64,000 bases of DNA. It comes from an uncultured Lachnospiraceae bacterium. GTDB taxonomy: Bacteria > Bacillota > Clostridia > Lachnospirales > Lachnospiraceae. The notes beneath the pieces were generated by a model that saw only the letters and a program-made list of their open reading frames with translations, did no database searches and was not told the origin of the DNA. The number at the start of each line of letters is the position of its first letter. Position 1 is the first letter of the stretch. Positions 1-9,642 of the stretch are shown here, in pieces. Location: NCBI GenBank assembly GCA_934294885.1, contig CAKRAK010000006.1, positions 1 to 64,000 on the forward strand, in the 5' to 3' direction. A program made the translations under genes and the position numbers.

Positions 1-86
1 AGAATTTTCAGGGTTGTTTTGTTGTTTAATCTTTATTTGATTTTCATTGTTCTTGTTGCTCTCTCGCACTCATTAGCACCGCAACA
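1..86 (-). other. Untranslated leader of a leftward transcript leaving the window (possibly rRNA operon)
   Basis: This stretch lies downstream of the near-consensus leftward promoter at 93-121 and holds no reading frame with a ribosome site. Read leftward it is A-rich and contains the element GAACAATGAAAATC, which resembles the spacer and leader sequence found ahead of rRNA genes in clostridia. A 16S gene just beyond the left edge is therefore an inference; nothing in the window proves it. Confidence 0.35.
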
Positions 87-92
87 GATAAT

Positions 93-121
93 ACTATACT
101 ACAACTTCAATTTCTTGTCAA
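93..121 (-). promoter_or_regulatory. Strong sigma-A promoter, leftward
   Basis: On the minus strand: -35 TTGACA (116-121), a 17-bp spacer, and -10 TATAGT (93-98). This is close to the vegetative consensus and is the kind of promoter expected for stable RNA. Its product runs off the left end of the window. Confidence 0.75.
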
Positions 122-161
122 CAGTTTTTTTATTTTTTTCAAAACTTTTTTTGACATAAAA

Positions 162-249
162 CGGAGAAAGAGGGATTTGAACCCTCGCGCCGCGTGAACG
201 ACCTATACCCTTAGCAGGGGCACCTCTTCAGCCACTTGAGTATTTCTCC
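162..249 (-). tRNA. tRNA-Ser (anticodon GCU)
   Basis: The minus-strand sequence folds as a long-variable-arm (class II) tRNA. The acceptor stem is GGAGAAA/TTTCTCC with discriminator G, there is a TTCAAAT T-loop, and the anticodon loop CTGCTAA sits on a TGCCC/GGGTA stem, giving anticodon GCT (Ser, codons AGC/AGU). The extra arm of about 18 nt is typical of tRNA-Ser. CCA is not encoded. Confidence 0.95.
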
Positions 250-309
250 ATGCCTAAACTATTAACAATTATAAGTTGTAAATACACACCAAATAAATAG
301 TGCTTGATT

Positions 310-338
310 ATATTATCAAAAACTGTAACCTTTGTCAA
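310..338 (-). promoter_or_regulatory. Promoter of tRNA-Ser
   Basis: On the minus strand: TTGACA at 333-338, a 17-bp spacer, and TAATAT at 310-315, about 60 bp ahead of the tRNA 5' end. It lies just past the terminator of the neighbouring protein gene, so the tRNA is transcribed separately. Confidence 0.75.
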
Positions 339-351
339 TATATAAAAACAA

Positions 352-378
352 AAAAAAGACCGGAAACCGGTCTTTTTT
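352..378 (-). terminator. Intrinsic terminator of the FN3-like protein gene
   Basis: A perfect 12-bp stem (AAAAAAGACCGG / CCGGTCTTTTTT) with an AAA loop lies 15 bp past the stop codon. It is symmetric and could work in both directions. Confidence 0.85.
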
Positions 379-393
379 CATCACACTAATCTA

Positions 394-1119
394 TTATCTA
401 TATCTAATTCTAAATGCCCATGTATTTGCAGCTCTGTTATTTGTATATTTGATATAGCTTGAGTTATATCTGTATGAACCACATTTAACATTGTTTGCCT
501 GAACATATACAATATATGTCTTATACATCTGTAAAGCTCCTGTAGTTGCAGCTGTACCTGTAGTTGTTGCTACCTTCTTAAATGTCTTTCCTGTATTATA
601 TGAAAGATATAAAGAATAGCTTGATGCTCCTGTTACCTTATTCCATGTAATTCTTACTGCATTTTTTGAATTATTAACAACTGAACCTCCGGAAATCTTT
701 GCTCTTGGAACAATATACTTTGTCATGTATTTACTATAAGTTCTTGATGCACCATATCCTACGTATGTTCTGATTTTTACCTTTACAGGTGCGTAAGCGA
801 ATTTTCCGTTAGATGCAGTTACAACACAAGTAGATAAATCAGTTGTAAATCTAACGCTCTTCTCTGTTAATCTTTTGATTGTCTTACCATTAACATTCTG
901 TAATAAAATATCATAACCAAAGGTCTTTCCTTTTACTCTGTTCTTTAATGAAGAATCAAAATCCCAGCTAATTGACAATTCATTACCCTTCTGGTTCCAG
1001 ATATTAATATTCTTTGGAGCAGGAGCTGTAGCTGCTTCAGCCTTCATTGCAGGAACCATAACCATCATTAACATAAATGATGCAACTGCTAATAATAAGT
1101 TTCTCGTAATTTTTTTCAT
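394..1119 (-). CDS. Secreted fibronectin type III-like protein
   Basis: 241 residues. An N-terminal signal peptide (MKK start, hydrophobic stretch about residues 8-25, likely cut after AEA near residue 29) marks it as exported. The rest looks like two beta-sandwich modules of about 100 residues: residues 34-135 (with ISWDFDSS) and 140-235 (with RITWNKVTGASSYSLY), both with the W and Y spacing of FN3 folds. No sorting motif or membrane anchor is visible, so it is probably released or held non-covalently at the surface. A GGGAG ribosome site precedes the ATG. It stands alone, with its own terminator. The function is unknown; such modules usually bind proteins or glycans. Confidence 0.7.
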   Translation of the reverse strand: MKKITRNLLLAVASFMLMMVMVPAMKAEAATAPAPKNINIWNQKGNELSISWDFDSSLKNRVKGKTFGYDILLQNVNGKTIKRLTEKSVRFTTDLSTCVVTASNGKFAYAPVKVKIRTYVGYGASRTYSKYMTKYIVPRAKISGGSVVNNSKNAVRITWNKVTGASSYSLYLSYNTGKTFKKVATTTGTAATTGALQMYKTYIVYVQANNVKCGSYRYNSSYIKYTNNRAANTWAFRIRYR

Positions 1120-1212
1120 AAAAATCTCCCTTCAACTTAATAAATAATAGATAATAGATAAATATATCTATCACTACATATAACATATTATTTTATTTAT
1201 TTCAATTACATT

Positions 1213-1764
1213 TTATAATTTTCTAAACTTTTCTACAGCAGTGTCATATAGATTTGAACCTGTACTGTCAATTACAACAATAACAGGGAAATTTTCCACT
1301 TCCATTTTTCGGATTGCCTCTGTTCCCAGGTCATCATATGCAATAATTTCAGACTTTTTTATACATTTTGAAAGCAATGCACCGGCACCTCCTACAGCAG
1401 CAAAATATACAGCATTATTTTTTTGAATTGACTGTATGACATCCTGATTTCTTTTTCCTTTTCCAATCATACCCTTTAATCCATGATCTAACAGCAATGG
1501 TGTATATTTATCCATTCTGCTTGCAGTCGTTGGACCGGCTGAACCAATTACCTGACCTTCCTTTGCCGGTGTAGGACCTAGATAATATATAACATTATTA
1601 TTTAAATCCATTGGAATGTCTTCCCCTTTTAACATAGCTTCATACATTCTCTTATGTGCTGCATCTCTTGCAGAATAAATAGTTCCGCTAATATAAACAT
1701 AATCTCCTGCTTTTAAATCTGAAATCTCCTCTTCCTTTAAAGGAGCTGAAATATACTTTTCCAT
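1213..1764 (-). CDS. fumB: Class I fumarate hydratase, beta subunit
   Basis: 183 residues. This is the C-terminal half of the two-subunit, oxygen-labile [4Fe-4S] fumarase, which interconverts fumarate and malate. The family signature is visible: ISGTIYSARDAAHKRM near residues 25-40, the GPT/GSAGPTTASRMD segment near 75-85, and a C-terminal ENFPVIVVIDSTG strand. It lies 78 bp downstream of the alpha subunit gene on the same strand, with a GAGGA site ahead of the ATG. Together the two products equal a full class I fumarase. Related L(+)-tartrate dehydratase cannot be excluded by sequence alone. Confidence 0.9.
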   Translation of the reverse strand: MEKYISAPLKEEEISDLKAGDYVYISGTIYSARDAAHKRMYEAMLKGEDIPMDLNNNVIYYLGPTPAKEGQVIGSAGPTTASRMDKYTPLLLDHGLKGMIGKGKRNQDVIQSIQKNNAVYFAAVGGAGALLSKCIKKSEIIAYDDLGTEAIRKMEVENFPVIVVIDSTGSNLYDTAVEKFRKL

Positions 1765-1842
1765 AATATATCCTCATTTCTCTTTCTATAGTTAAAACAT
1801 CTGTAGTGATATTACTTCTATAATAAATGTTACCGGATGACA

Positions 1843-2685
1843 CTATAAAATTCTTCTTACATGTCTGTTTACATGACAACACATATTTACTGCAACCGGT
1901 AGTCCGGCAATATGAGTAGGATATGTTTCGATATTAACGGCAAGCGCTGTTATTCTTCCTCCTAACCCTCCGGGTCCGATTCCCGACTGATTAATCTTTT
2001 CTAATAATTCTTTTTCCATATGATTGATATGGGGTAAAGGTGAATTTGAATTAACATTTCTTGTTAATGCTTTTTTTGCTAACATCGCGGCTTTTTCAAA
2101 ATCTCCTCCGATGCCAACACCTACAACAACAGGAGGACATGCATTAGGACCCGCATCCATAACAGCTTCTATTACCGCTTTTTTTACCCCTTCTTCTCCA
2201 TCTGCAGGTTTTAACATAAACACCCGACTCATATTTTCCGAACCAAATCCCTTTGGTGCAATCAGTATTTCCAATTGATTACCGGGAACAATATCATAAT
2301 GAATAATTGCAGGAGTATTATCCTTTGTATTCTCTCTTATTAATGGATCCTTAACCACTGATTTACGAAGATATCCTTCTGTATATCCCTGTCTGACACC
2401 TTCGTTAATAGCATCTGTCAGATTCATTCCTTCAATATGTAAATCCTGCCCAATATTTACAAAAAAGACAGCCATGCCTGTATCCTGACAAATTGGAATT
2501 TCATCCTTTGCCGCAATATCCATATTTTCACATAACTGGCCAAGAATCTGTTTTCCAAGCTCTCCTTCTTCCTTTTCCTGTGCATCATGAATTGCCTTTT
2601 CCATATCCTCTGAAAGATGAAGATTTGCTTCAATGCACATTTCTTTAACATTTTTTATTATTTCATCTGTATGAATACTCCGCAT
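1843..2685 (-). CDS. fumA: Class I fumarate hydratase, alpha subunit
   Basis: 280 residues. This is the iron-sulfur subunit of the class I fumarase/tartrate dehydratase family. The three conserved cysteine motifs expected to hold the [4Fe-4S] cluster are present: CQDTGMAVFF (about residue 62), NACPP (about 183) and CCHVNRH (about 270). GGLGGR near residue 240 is also typical. A GGAGG site lies just upstream of the ATG, and a candidate promoter lies at 2712-2740. It pairs with the beta subunit immediately downstream. The enzyme suits an anaerobe with a partial or reductive TCA branch. Confidence 0.92.
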   Translation of the reverse strand: MRSIHTDEIIKNVKEMCIEANLHLSEDMEKAIHDAQEKEEGELGKQILGQLCENMDIAAKDEIPICQDTGMAVFFVNIGQDLHIEGMNLTDAINEGVRQGYTEGYLRKSVVKDPLIRENTKDNTPAIIHYDIVPGNQLEILIAPKGFGSENMSRVFMLKPADGEEGVKKAVIEAVMDAGPNACPPVVVGVGIGGDFEKAAMLAKKALTRNVNSNSPLPHINHMEKELLEKINQSGIGPGGLGGRITALAVNIETYPTHIAGLPVAVNMCCHVNRHVRRIL

Positions 2686-2711
2686 TTTATCCTCCCATAT
2701 GTTTCATTTTG

Positions 2712-2740
2712 ATTTTATCTGTATAGAAATGATAATACAA
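2712..2740 (-). promoter_or_regulatory. Candidate promoter of fumAB
   Basis: On the minus strand: TTGTAT (2735-2740), a 17-bp spacer, and TAAAAT (2712-2717), about 27 bp before the fumA start codon. It is a weaker match to consensus than others in the window. Confidence 0.5.
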
Positions 2741-2745
2741 TCACT

Positions 2746-3633
2746 CTATATAAGTTCTGATTTATTTTGAAATAAAATTTCAAAAATTTTTTTTCCCACT
2801 CCATCCTCATCATTAGATGGGATGACTTCCAAAGCATTTTTTTTCAATTCCTCATTTCCATTTGATGGAACATAAGAATTCGGAAATTGTAAAATCAATG
2901 AAAGGTCGTTTAATCCATCACCAAATACCGCAACCTCTGATTTGTCTATATTTAACTTTTTGATTGCATTTTCAAGTCCATATCCCTTTTGAGCCTTTTT
3001 TGCATTTATCTCAATATTTTCCGGGTAAGATGATAAAATTGTTAATTCCGGAAATTCTTCTATTAACATGTTTCTGTTTTTTTCATTGAACTGACCATCG
3101 GGATTAAAAACAATTATTTTTCTGACTTCAACATTTTTCCGGTACATATCTTCAATAGAATCATTTCTGTAAAGAGTTTTCATAAACATACTTGTCTTAC
3201 CGATTTCGATTGCCTGATCTAATGATAGTTTTCTTTCTCTGTCAAGACAGAGAATACGGTATCCCATATTTAAGTACATATTTTCCTCTGTATCACATAT
3301 TTGTGCACTTTGATTTGTCATATATTCCGGAATATATCCCATTTCATTCAATCTTTTTGAAAGACGCCTGACAATATCATACTCAATATTGATTGTATCA
3401 ATAATATTGTGATTTTCATCCCTCACCTCTGCACCATTTAGAAGAATTAATCCACAATCCAACTCATATTTTTTAATCGTTGGAAGAATCGTATCCATAC
3501 TTCTTCCTGTGGCAATCATAAATTTGACCCCTTTTTTATTGGCCTCCTTCAATGCTGCAATATTTAAAGGTGATATTTCCTGATTGGAATTAAATAATGT
3601 TCCATCCATATCCGATACAATTAATTTTATCAT
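2746..3633 (-). CDS. Cof-type HAD-IIB phosphatase
   Basis: 295 residues, the normal size for Cof/YidA-like cytosolic sugar-phosphate or flavin-phosphate phosphatases. Motif I is SDMDGTLFNSN at residues 7-17 (nucleophile Asp and acid/base Asp), motif II is IATGRS near 41, a lysine of motif III lies near 212, and motif IV is FGDGLNDLSLI near 236. The IIB cap domain occupies the middle. An AAGGA site precedes the ATG and a good promoter lies at 3666-3694. The substrate cannot be told from the sequence. Confidence 0.9.
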   Translation of the reverse strand: MIKLIVSDMDGTLFNSNQEISPLNIAALKEANKKGVKFMIATGRSMDTILPTIKKYELDCGLILLNGAEVRDENHNIIDTINIEYDIVRRLSKRLNEMGYIPEYMTNQSAQICDTEENMYLNMGYRILCLDRERKLSLDQAIEIGKTSMFMKTLYRNDSIEDMYRKNVEVRKIIVFNPDGQFNEKNRNMLIEEFPELTILSSYPENIEINAKKAQKGYGLENAIKKLNIDKSEVAVFGDGLNDLSLILQFPNSYVPSNGNEELKKNALEVIPSNDEDGVGKKIFEILFQNKSELI

Positions 3634-3665
3634 ACTCGTTTCCTTCTTACTCTTTTTCTCAATAT

Positions 3666-3694
3666 AGTATAAATACAGTATTTTTGAAAGTCAA
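3666..3694 (-). promoter_or_regulatory. Promoter of the HAD phosphatase gene
   Basis: On the minus strand: -35 TTGACT (3689-3694), a 17-bp spacer, and -10 TATACT (3666-3671), 32 bp ahead of the start codon. Confidence 0.7.
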
Positions 3695-3726
3695 TAATTA
3701 AGCCTTTATTGTTTTTAACTTCCCTA

Positions 3727-4911
3727 TCATTCATTATTTTTTTCCAATAACCGTTTGTAAGTATTTTCTATTATAAAAGCTCCTAACGGTGCAGTCAGTA
3801 ATATAGAAATAACAGCTACTGTCAACACAATATTTCCACAGGAAAGACCCATTGCAAGAGGGATACCACCGATTGCCGCCTGAACCGTTGCCTTTGGTGT
3901 GTAAGCAATCATACAAAATAATCTTTCCTTTTTATTCAGCTTTGTCTTGATCAAACATACAAATACGCCAGTCATTCTGAATAATAATACACCAAATATT
4001 AAAAGAACAGACATAAGACCTGCGGATTTTATATAACCGATATCTACAGTAGCTCCCACAAAAACAAATAATAATACTTCAGCACCTACCCATAGTTTAT
4101 TAAATTTTGTTGATAATCGGGCAGACTGTTCCTTTCTTTTTTGATGAATCATAATCCCCATACACATAATAGATATTAAAGATGCAAAGGGAATCATATC
4201 GGAAAATTTATCCTCTGCTGTTACAAGTAAAAAGGATATACTTAATAACAAAATAATTTTTACGGTATCCCGTACATGAAATTTTTTAAAATAAATGACA
4301 AAACAATATCCGACAAATAATCCGATTATAATACCGGTTATAATGGATATTGGTATTTTTACAAATTCCATAATATCTACTTTATTACCTGTTGCCAGAC
4401 CTGTAAAAGCGGAAAACATAACAATTACAAATACATCATCCACAGACGCTCCTGCCAATATTAACTGTGGTATACTCTTTTTTGTTCCATAACCTTCTTC
4501 TATTAATTTTACCATTTTAGGTACAATTACCGCCGGAGATACAGCAGCGATCACGGAACCTAAAATAGCAGCATCCAATATTGAGATATTTAAAATTTTA
4601 GGTGCTAAAATAATTGTACCCATTAATTCAAAGCAGGCCGGTACAAAACACATTAATATTGCAGGTCTTCCTACCTTTTTTAAATCATCTATATTTAAAG
4701 ATAACCCCGCTCTCGTTAATATAACGATCAATGCAATTTTTCTGATATCCGCTGATATTGTTAATAAAGAGGAATCAATCAGGTTAAGGACGTAAGGACC
4801 TAATATAATTCCTGTTAATAACATTCCAAGTAAAGACGGTAAATGTATTTTTTTACATAACCACCCCAAAAACATACCTACCGGAAAGATTAATGACAAA
4901 CTCAATAACAT
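3727..4911 (-). CDS. Cation:proton antiporter (CPA family)
   Basis: 394 residues, an integral membrane protein with about 11-12 hydrophobic segments over its whole length. The adjacent acidic pair in ASVDDVFVIV (about residue 160) corresponds to the ion-binding Asp-Asp of CPA2-type Na+/H+ or K+/H+ antiporters, which exchange cytosolic cations for protons. There is no C-terminal RCK/TrkA domain. The start is set at 4911 because an AGGAGG site lies just upstream of this ATG; an earlier in-frame ATG at 4941 would contain that site inside the gene. It is a single gene following the gyrA terminator. Confidence 0.85.
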   Translation of the reverse strand: MLLSLSLIFPVGMFLGWLCKKIHLPSLLGMLLTGIILGPYVLNLIDSSLLTISADIRKIALIVILTRAGLSLNIDDLKKVGRPAILMCFVPACFELMGTIILAPKILNISILDAAILGSVIAAVSPAVIVPKMVKLIEEGYGTKKSIPQLILAGASVDDVFVIVMFSAFTGLATGNKVDIMEFVKIPISIITGIIIGLFVGYCFVIYFKKFHVRDTVKIILLLSISFLLVTAEDKFSDMIPFASLISIMCMGIMIHQKRKEQSARLSTKFNKLWVGAEVLLFVFVGATVDIGYIKSAGLMSVLLIFGVLLFRMTGVFVCLIKTKLNKKERLFCMIAYTPKATVQAAIGGIPLAMGLSCGNIVLTVAVISILLTAPLGAFIIENTYKRLLEKNNE

Positions 4912-4991
4912 ATTTTTTCCTCCTAGTTTAAAAATTTCCACAAAAGCTGTTAATTTTATTTAACTTATCCACACCGATCATGTCAGTGACA

Positions 4992-5025
4992 TAAAAAAAG
5001 ACAGCTTCTGCGTTAACGCAGAAGC
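4992..5025 (-). terminator. Terminator of the gyrB-gyrA transcript
   Basis: A perfect 22-bp palindrome (5004-5025, arms GCTTCTGCG, loop TTAA region) is followed on the minus strand by a run of seven Ts. It lies about 60 bp past the gyrA stop codon. Confidence 0.9.
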
Positions 5026-5085
5026 CATCAGCTTAAAAGCAGTTTTGGATTTCTCCACGGGAGAGCCTCATTCCCAAATAAATAA

Positions 5086-7626
5086 TTATGATTCTGTTTT
5101 GGAATCATTTGTTAATTCTTCACCTGTTGGTTCAGAATCATCTGATTCATTTTCTTTTTCTTCTAAAGTAAAATCAGCAGGTTTTTCTCTAACCTTTGTA
5201 ATAGATGCAACCTTTATATCTCCTGATTCATCCATTCTCATTAATTTTACTCCTGAAGTATTTCTTCCTAATCTGGAAATGGCTTCACATTCCATACGAA
5301 TGACAATTCCCTGAGTAGAAATTAACATGATTTCATTATCATCATTTACATTTTTCATTCCTACAATATTACCTGTTTTATCGGTAACCTTATAGCATTT
5401 TACACCTTTACCGCCACGTCTTTGAGTTGTAAATTCATCAATGGATGTTCTCTTTCCAAGTCCGTTTTCGGAAACAATCAGTAAATCAGTACCCTGGGTA
5501 TCCATCTGTACACCGATTACTTCATCATCTTTATTCAGATCCATACCAATAACACCCTGAGAATTTCTTCCTGTACATCTTACGTCCTTTTCATTAAAAC
5601 GGATACACATTCCTTTTTTGGTAACCATGAGAATATCCTTTGTATTATCCGTAGCCTTTACTTCGATTAATTCGTCACCCTCTCGAAGTGTGATAGCATT
5701 GATACCGGTTTTTCTCACATTAGAATAATCTTCAACAGGAGTTTTCTTTACAATACCATTCTTCGTTGCAAAGAACAAATATTGTCCACGGTCATAATTA
5801 CGAAGTGCTAATCCGGCAGTAACATATTCATTTGCCTGTAACTGTAAAAGATTAACAATTGCTGTTCCTCTTGCAGTTCTGCTTGCTTCCGGTATTTCGT
5901 ATGCTTTAATTCTGTATGCACGTCCCAAATTTGTAAAGAACATAAGATAATGATGTGTTGTTGTCATAAATAACTCAGTCGTAAAGTCATCTTCAATATT
6001 GGACATACCTTTAATTCCTTTACCACCTCTGTGCTGAACATTAAAATTATCAACTGTCATTCTCTTTATAAATCCAAGATTTGACATCGTAATAACAACA
6101 TTTTCCTTCGGAATCATATCTTCGATGGTAATGTCATCATCATCAAATCCAATCTGGGTTCTTCTTTCATCACCGTATTTTGCTGAAATAACCAAAATTT
6201 CTTCTTTGATTACTGTAAGAAGCTTCTTTTCATCAGCTAAGATTGCTTTCAACTCTTCAATCTTCGCCATTAATTCTTTGTATTCATTTTCAAGCTTTTC
6301 TCTTTCCAATCCTGTAAGAGCCCGTAAACGCATGTTTACGATTTCTTCAGCCTGAACTTCCGTAAGCTTAAATTCTTCTACTAATTTTTCTTTTGCTTCC
6401 GCAACACTCTTTGAAGAACGGATAATTTCAATTACACGATCAATATGGTCTAAGGCAATTAATAAACCTTCTAAAATGTGTGCTCTTTTTTCTGCCTTAT
6501 CTAATTCATATCTGGTTCTTCTTGTTACAACATCCTTTTGATGATCCAGATAATGTTCTAACATTTCCAAAAGATTTAATACCTTAGGCTGTCCATCTAC
6601 TAAAGCCAGCATAATGACACCAAAACTGTCCTGCAATTGTGTATGCTTATATAACTGATTCAGTATTACATTGGCATTGGCATCCTTACGAAGTTCAATT
6701 GCAATTCTCATACCTTCTCTTGAGGATTCATCACGCAAATCGGTAATACCGTCAATTTTTTTATCCTTTACCAGCTGAGCAATATTCTGAATTAATCTTG
6801 CTTTGTTAACCATGTATGGTAATTCTGTAACTACAATTCTCTGTTTACCGTTAGACATCGGTTCAATATCCGTAACGGAACGGATTTTTATTTTACCGCG
6901 ACCGTTACGATACGCATCTTCAATGCCACGTCTTCCTAAAATAACGGCACCTGTTGGAAAATCCGGTCCCTTAATGATTTCCATTAATTCATCAATATCT
7001 GTATCTCTGTCTTCTTCTACCTTATTATCAATAATCTTTACTACAGCATCAATTACTTCCTTCAGATTATGAGGAGGAATATTGGTTGCCATACCTACAG
7101 CAATTCCACCGGTACCGTTTACTAAAAGATTAGGATATCTGGAAGGCATTACAACCGGTTCTTTTTCGGTTTCATCAAAGTTTGGAATAAAATCAACGGT
7201 ATCCATTTTGATGTCTGCTAACATTTCCATGGAAATCTTAGACAATCTTGCCTCTGTATATCGCATGGCTGCTGCTCCGTCTCCATCCACGGAACCAAAA
7301 TTTCCATGACCGTCAACTAAAGGATATCTTGTATTCCAGCTTTGAGCAAGCTTTACCAAAGCCTCATAAATTGAACTGTCTCCATGAGGATGATACTTAC
7401 CCATTGTATCACCCACAATACGGGCACATTTACGGTGTGGCTTATCAGGTCCGTTATTCAATTCTATCATTGAATATAAAATTCTTCTTTGTACAGGTTT
7501 TAAACCATCTCTGACATCCGGTAAAGCACGGGAAGTAATTACACTCATGGCATAATCAATATAATAATTTTCCATGGTCTTTTTCAAATCTACATGATTT
7601 ACCTTATCAAAAATATTATCTTCCAT
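5086..7626 (-). CDS. gyrA: DNA gyrase subunit A
   Basis: 846 residues, full length. The catalytic tyrosine is Y123 in AAAMRYTEARLS. The quinolone-resistance region reads HPHGDSSIYEAL, with Ser84 and Glu88 at the positions equivalent to E. coli 83 and 87; this is the usual wild-type state in Gram-positives. The C-terminal half holds the six-bladed DNA-wrapping pinwheel, including a GyrA-box like QRRGGKG near residue 740 and related repeats. The tail is acidic. It lies 44 bp downstream of gyrB and is transcribed away from oriC, co-directional with replication. It acts with GyrB as an A2B2 tetramer that introduces negative supercoils. Confidence 0.98.
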   Translation of the reverse strand: MEDNIFDKVNHVDLKKTMENYYIDYAMSVITSRALPDVRDGLKPVQRRILYSMIELNNGPDKPHRKCARIVGDTMGKYHPHGDSSIYEALVKLAQSWNTRYPLVDGHGNFGSVDGDGAAAMRYTEARLSKISMEMLADIKMDTVDFIPNFDETEKEPVVMPSRYPNLLVNGTGGIAVGMATNIPPHNLKEVIDAVVKIIDNKVEEDRDTDIDELMEIIKGPDFPTGAVILGRRGIEDAYRNGRGKIKIRSVTDIEPMSNGKQRIVVTELPYMVNKARLIQNIAQLVKDKKIDGITDLRDESSREGMRIAIELRKDANANVILNQLYKHTQLQDSFGVIMLALVDGQPKVLNLLEMLEHYLDHQKDVVTRRTRYELDKAEKRAHILEGLLIALDHIDRVIEIIRSSKSVAEAKEKLVEEFKLTEVQAEEIVNMRLRALTGLEREKLENEYKELMAKIEELKAILADEKKLLTVIKEEILVISAKYGDERRTQIGFDDDDITIEDMIPKENVVITMSNLGFIKRMTVDNFNVQHRGGKGIKGMSNIEDDFTTELFMTTTHHYLMFFTNLGRAYRIKAYEIPEASRTARGTAIVNLLQLQANEYVTAGLALRNYDRGQYLFFATKNGIVKKTPVEDYSNVRKTGINAITLREGDELIEVKATDNTKDILMVTKKGMCIRFNEKDVRCTGRNSQGVIGMDLNKDDEVIGVQMDTQGTDLLIVSENGLGKRTSIDEFTTQRRGGKGVKCYKVTDKTGNIVGMKNVNDDNEIMLISTQGIVIRMECEAISRLGRNTSGVKLMRMDESGDIKVASITKVREKPADFTLEEKENESDDSEPTGEELTNDSKTES

Positions 7627-7670
7627 ATTTATCTCCTCTATTGTTTGCAGAATCTGTAAAAGGATTCATT

Positions 7671-9593
7671 TTATATATCAAGGTTTTTAACAAATTTGGC
7701 ATTTGTCTCAATAAACTCTCTTCTCGGTTCTACATCATCACCCATTAATGTACTGAAGGTTAAGTCCACTTCAGATTCATTATCATCATCAATACCTACC
7801 CTAAGTAAAATACGATGTTCCGGATCCATTGTGGTATCCCAAAGCTGGTCTGCATCCATCTCACCCAATCCTTTGTATCGCTGGATTTTATTATTCTGGT
7901 CTCGACCAACCTCCTGTAAAATATTATTTAATTCCTCATCACTGTAGGCATACCATATTTTCTTATTTTTTTCTAATTTGTATAGAGGTGGCTGTGCCAG
8001 ATATACATGTCCCTGACGAATTAAATCAGGCATAAATCGATAGAAAAACGTTAACATTAATGTAGCAATATGAGCACCATCCACATCGGCATCTGTCATA
8101 ATAATAATTTTATGATATCTTAATTTTGATATATCAAAATTTTCATGTACACCTGTACCAAATGCCGTAATCATTGCCTGAATTTCTTTATTTTCCAATA
8201 TTTTATCAATTCTGGCTTTTTCAACATTTAAAATCTTACCTCTAAGAGGAAGAATTGCCTGTGTGGCACGGCTTCTTGCTGTTTTTGCAGATCCTCCCGC
8301 CGAATCTCCCTCTACGATATATATCTCGCAATTTTCAGGATTTTTGTCAGTACAATCTGCTAATTTTCCCGGCAATGCCATAGATTCGCTTAATGTATTT
8401 TTTCTGGCAACATCTCTTGCTTTTCTTGCCGCTATTCTGGCTCTTGCTGCGGAAATTGCTTTATTTACAATAATTTTTGCAACTCTTGGATTCATTTCAA
8501 GGAAAATTTCAAGCTGTTCAGAAACAACAGAATCCACTGCTGTACGGGCTTCTGAATTACCTAATTTAATTTTTGTCTGACTTTCAAACTGTGGATCACC
8601 GATTTTGATACTGACAATTGCAGCCAATCCCTCTCTTAAATCTTCTCCGGTTAAATTATCTTCGTTATCCTTTAACATTTTATTATTGCGGGCATATTCA
8701 TTAAATACCTTTGTTAAAGCAGTACGAAATCCGGTTAAATGGGTTCCGCCTTCCACTGTTCCGATATTATTTACGAAAGTATAAATGGATTCCGTGTAAG
8801 AATTATTATGCTGCATGGCAACCTCAACCACTACACCATCCTTTTCACCTTCACAATAAATAATCTCTTCATACAATGATTCTTTATGTTCATTAATGTG
8901 GCTGACAAATTCTTTGATTCCTCCCTCATAGAAAAATTCCTTTTCCTTTTCCTGACCTTCTCTTTTATCTGTTAACTGAATCCTCAATCCCTTTGTTAAA
9001 AATGCCATTTCCTGTAATCTGATACGAAGAGTATCAAAATCAAATACAGTTGTTTCAAAAATAGAATCATCCGGCATAAAAGTAACCTTTGTACCTGTTT
9101 TTTCTGTTTCTCCGATTACCTTCAAAGGATGAATAATATTTCCTCTTTCATATCTTTGCTTGTGAATTTTTCCTTCACGACAAATTTCTACTTCTAACCA
9201 GGTTGATAATGCATTAACAACAGAAGCTCCTACTCCATGAAGACCACCGGCAACCTTGTATCCTCCACCGCCGAATTTTCCTCCTGCATGTAAAATTGTA
9301 AATACAACATCAACTGCCGGAATTCCTGCTTTTTCCTGAATTCCCGTTGGAATTCCTCGTCCATTGTCTGTAACGGTTACAGAATTATCATTATTCAGGG
9401 TAACAGTAATATGATTACAAAATCCAGCTAATGCCTCATCTACAGCATTATCTACTATTTCGTATACTAAATGATGTAAACCCTTTTCTGATGTTGTTCC
9501 TATGTACATTCCGGGTCTTTTACGTACTGCTTCCAATCCTTCCAATATTTGAATTTGATTTGCACCATATTCCTGTTCTACTTTATTACTCAT
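7671..9593 (-). CDS. gyrB: DNA gyrase subunit B
   Basis: 640 residues. The GHKL ATPase domain shows EIVDNAVDEAL and TDNGRGIP near residues 46-85, and GGLHGVGASVVNAL near 117. The TOPRIM domain shows EGDSAGGSAK, PLRGKILN and MTDADVDGAHI with the metal-binding acidic residues. The length is normal for Gram-positive GyrB. The ATG is preceded by GGAGGA. It lies between recF and gyrA in the classic origin order and supplies the ATP-driven half of gyrase. Confidence 0.98.
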   Translation of the reverse strand: MSNKVEQEYGANQIQILEGLEAVRKRPGMYIGTTSEKGLHHLVYEIVDNAVDEALAGFCNHITVTLNNDNSVTVTDNGRGIPTGIQEKAGIPAVDVVFTILHAGGKFGGGGYKVAGGLHGVGASVVNALSTWLEVEICREGKIHKQRYERGNIIHPLKVIGETEKTGTKVTFMPDDSIFETTVFDFDTLRIRLQEMAFLTKGLRIQLTDKREGQEKEKEFFYEGGIKEFVSHINEHKESLYEEIIYCEGEKDGVVVEVAMQHNNSYTESIYTFVNNIGTVEGGTHLTGFRTALTKVFNEYARNNKMLKDNEDNLTGEDLREGLAAIVSIKIGDPQFESQTKIKLGNSEARTAVDSVVSEQLEIFLEMNPRVAKIIVNKAISAARARIAARKARDVARKNTLSESMALPGKLADCTDKNPENCEIYIVEGDSAGGSAKTARSRATQAILPLRGKILNVEKARIDKILENKEIQAMITAFGTGVHENFDISKLRYHKIIIMTDADVDGAHIATLMLTFFYRFMPDLIRQGHVYLAQPPLYKLEKNKKIWYAYSDEELNNILQEVGRDQNNKIQRYKGLGEMDADQLWDTTMDPEHRILLRVGIDDDNESEVDLTFSTLMGDDVEPRREFIETNAKFVKNLDI

Positions 9594-9642
9594 TTTATCC
9601 TCCTAAATCAAGTACACGATGAATTATAATATAATCAATATA

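Noticed and set aside
4965..4973. Perfect DnaA box TTATCCACA as a second origin
   Set aside because: A single box about 9 kb from the main clusters with no companion sites; single boxes occur by chance in AT-rich DNA, although titration of DnaA is possible.
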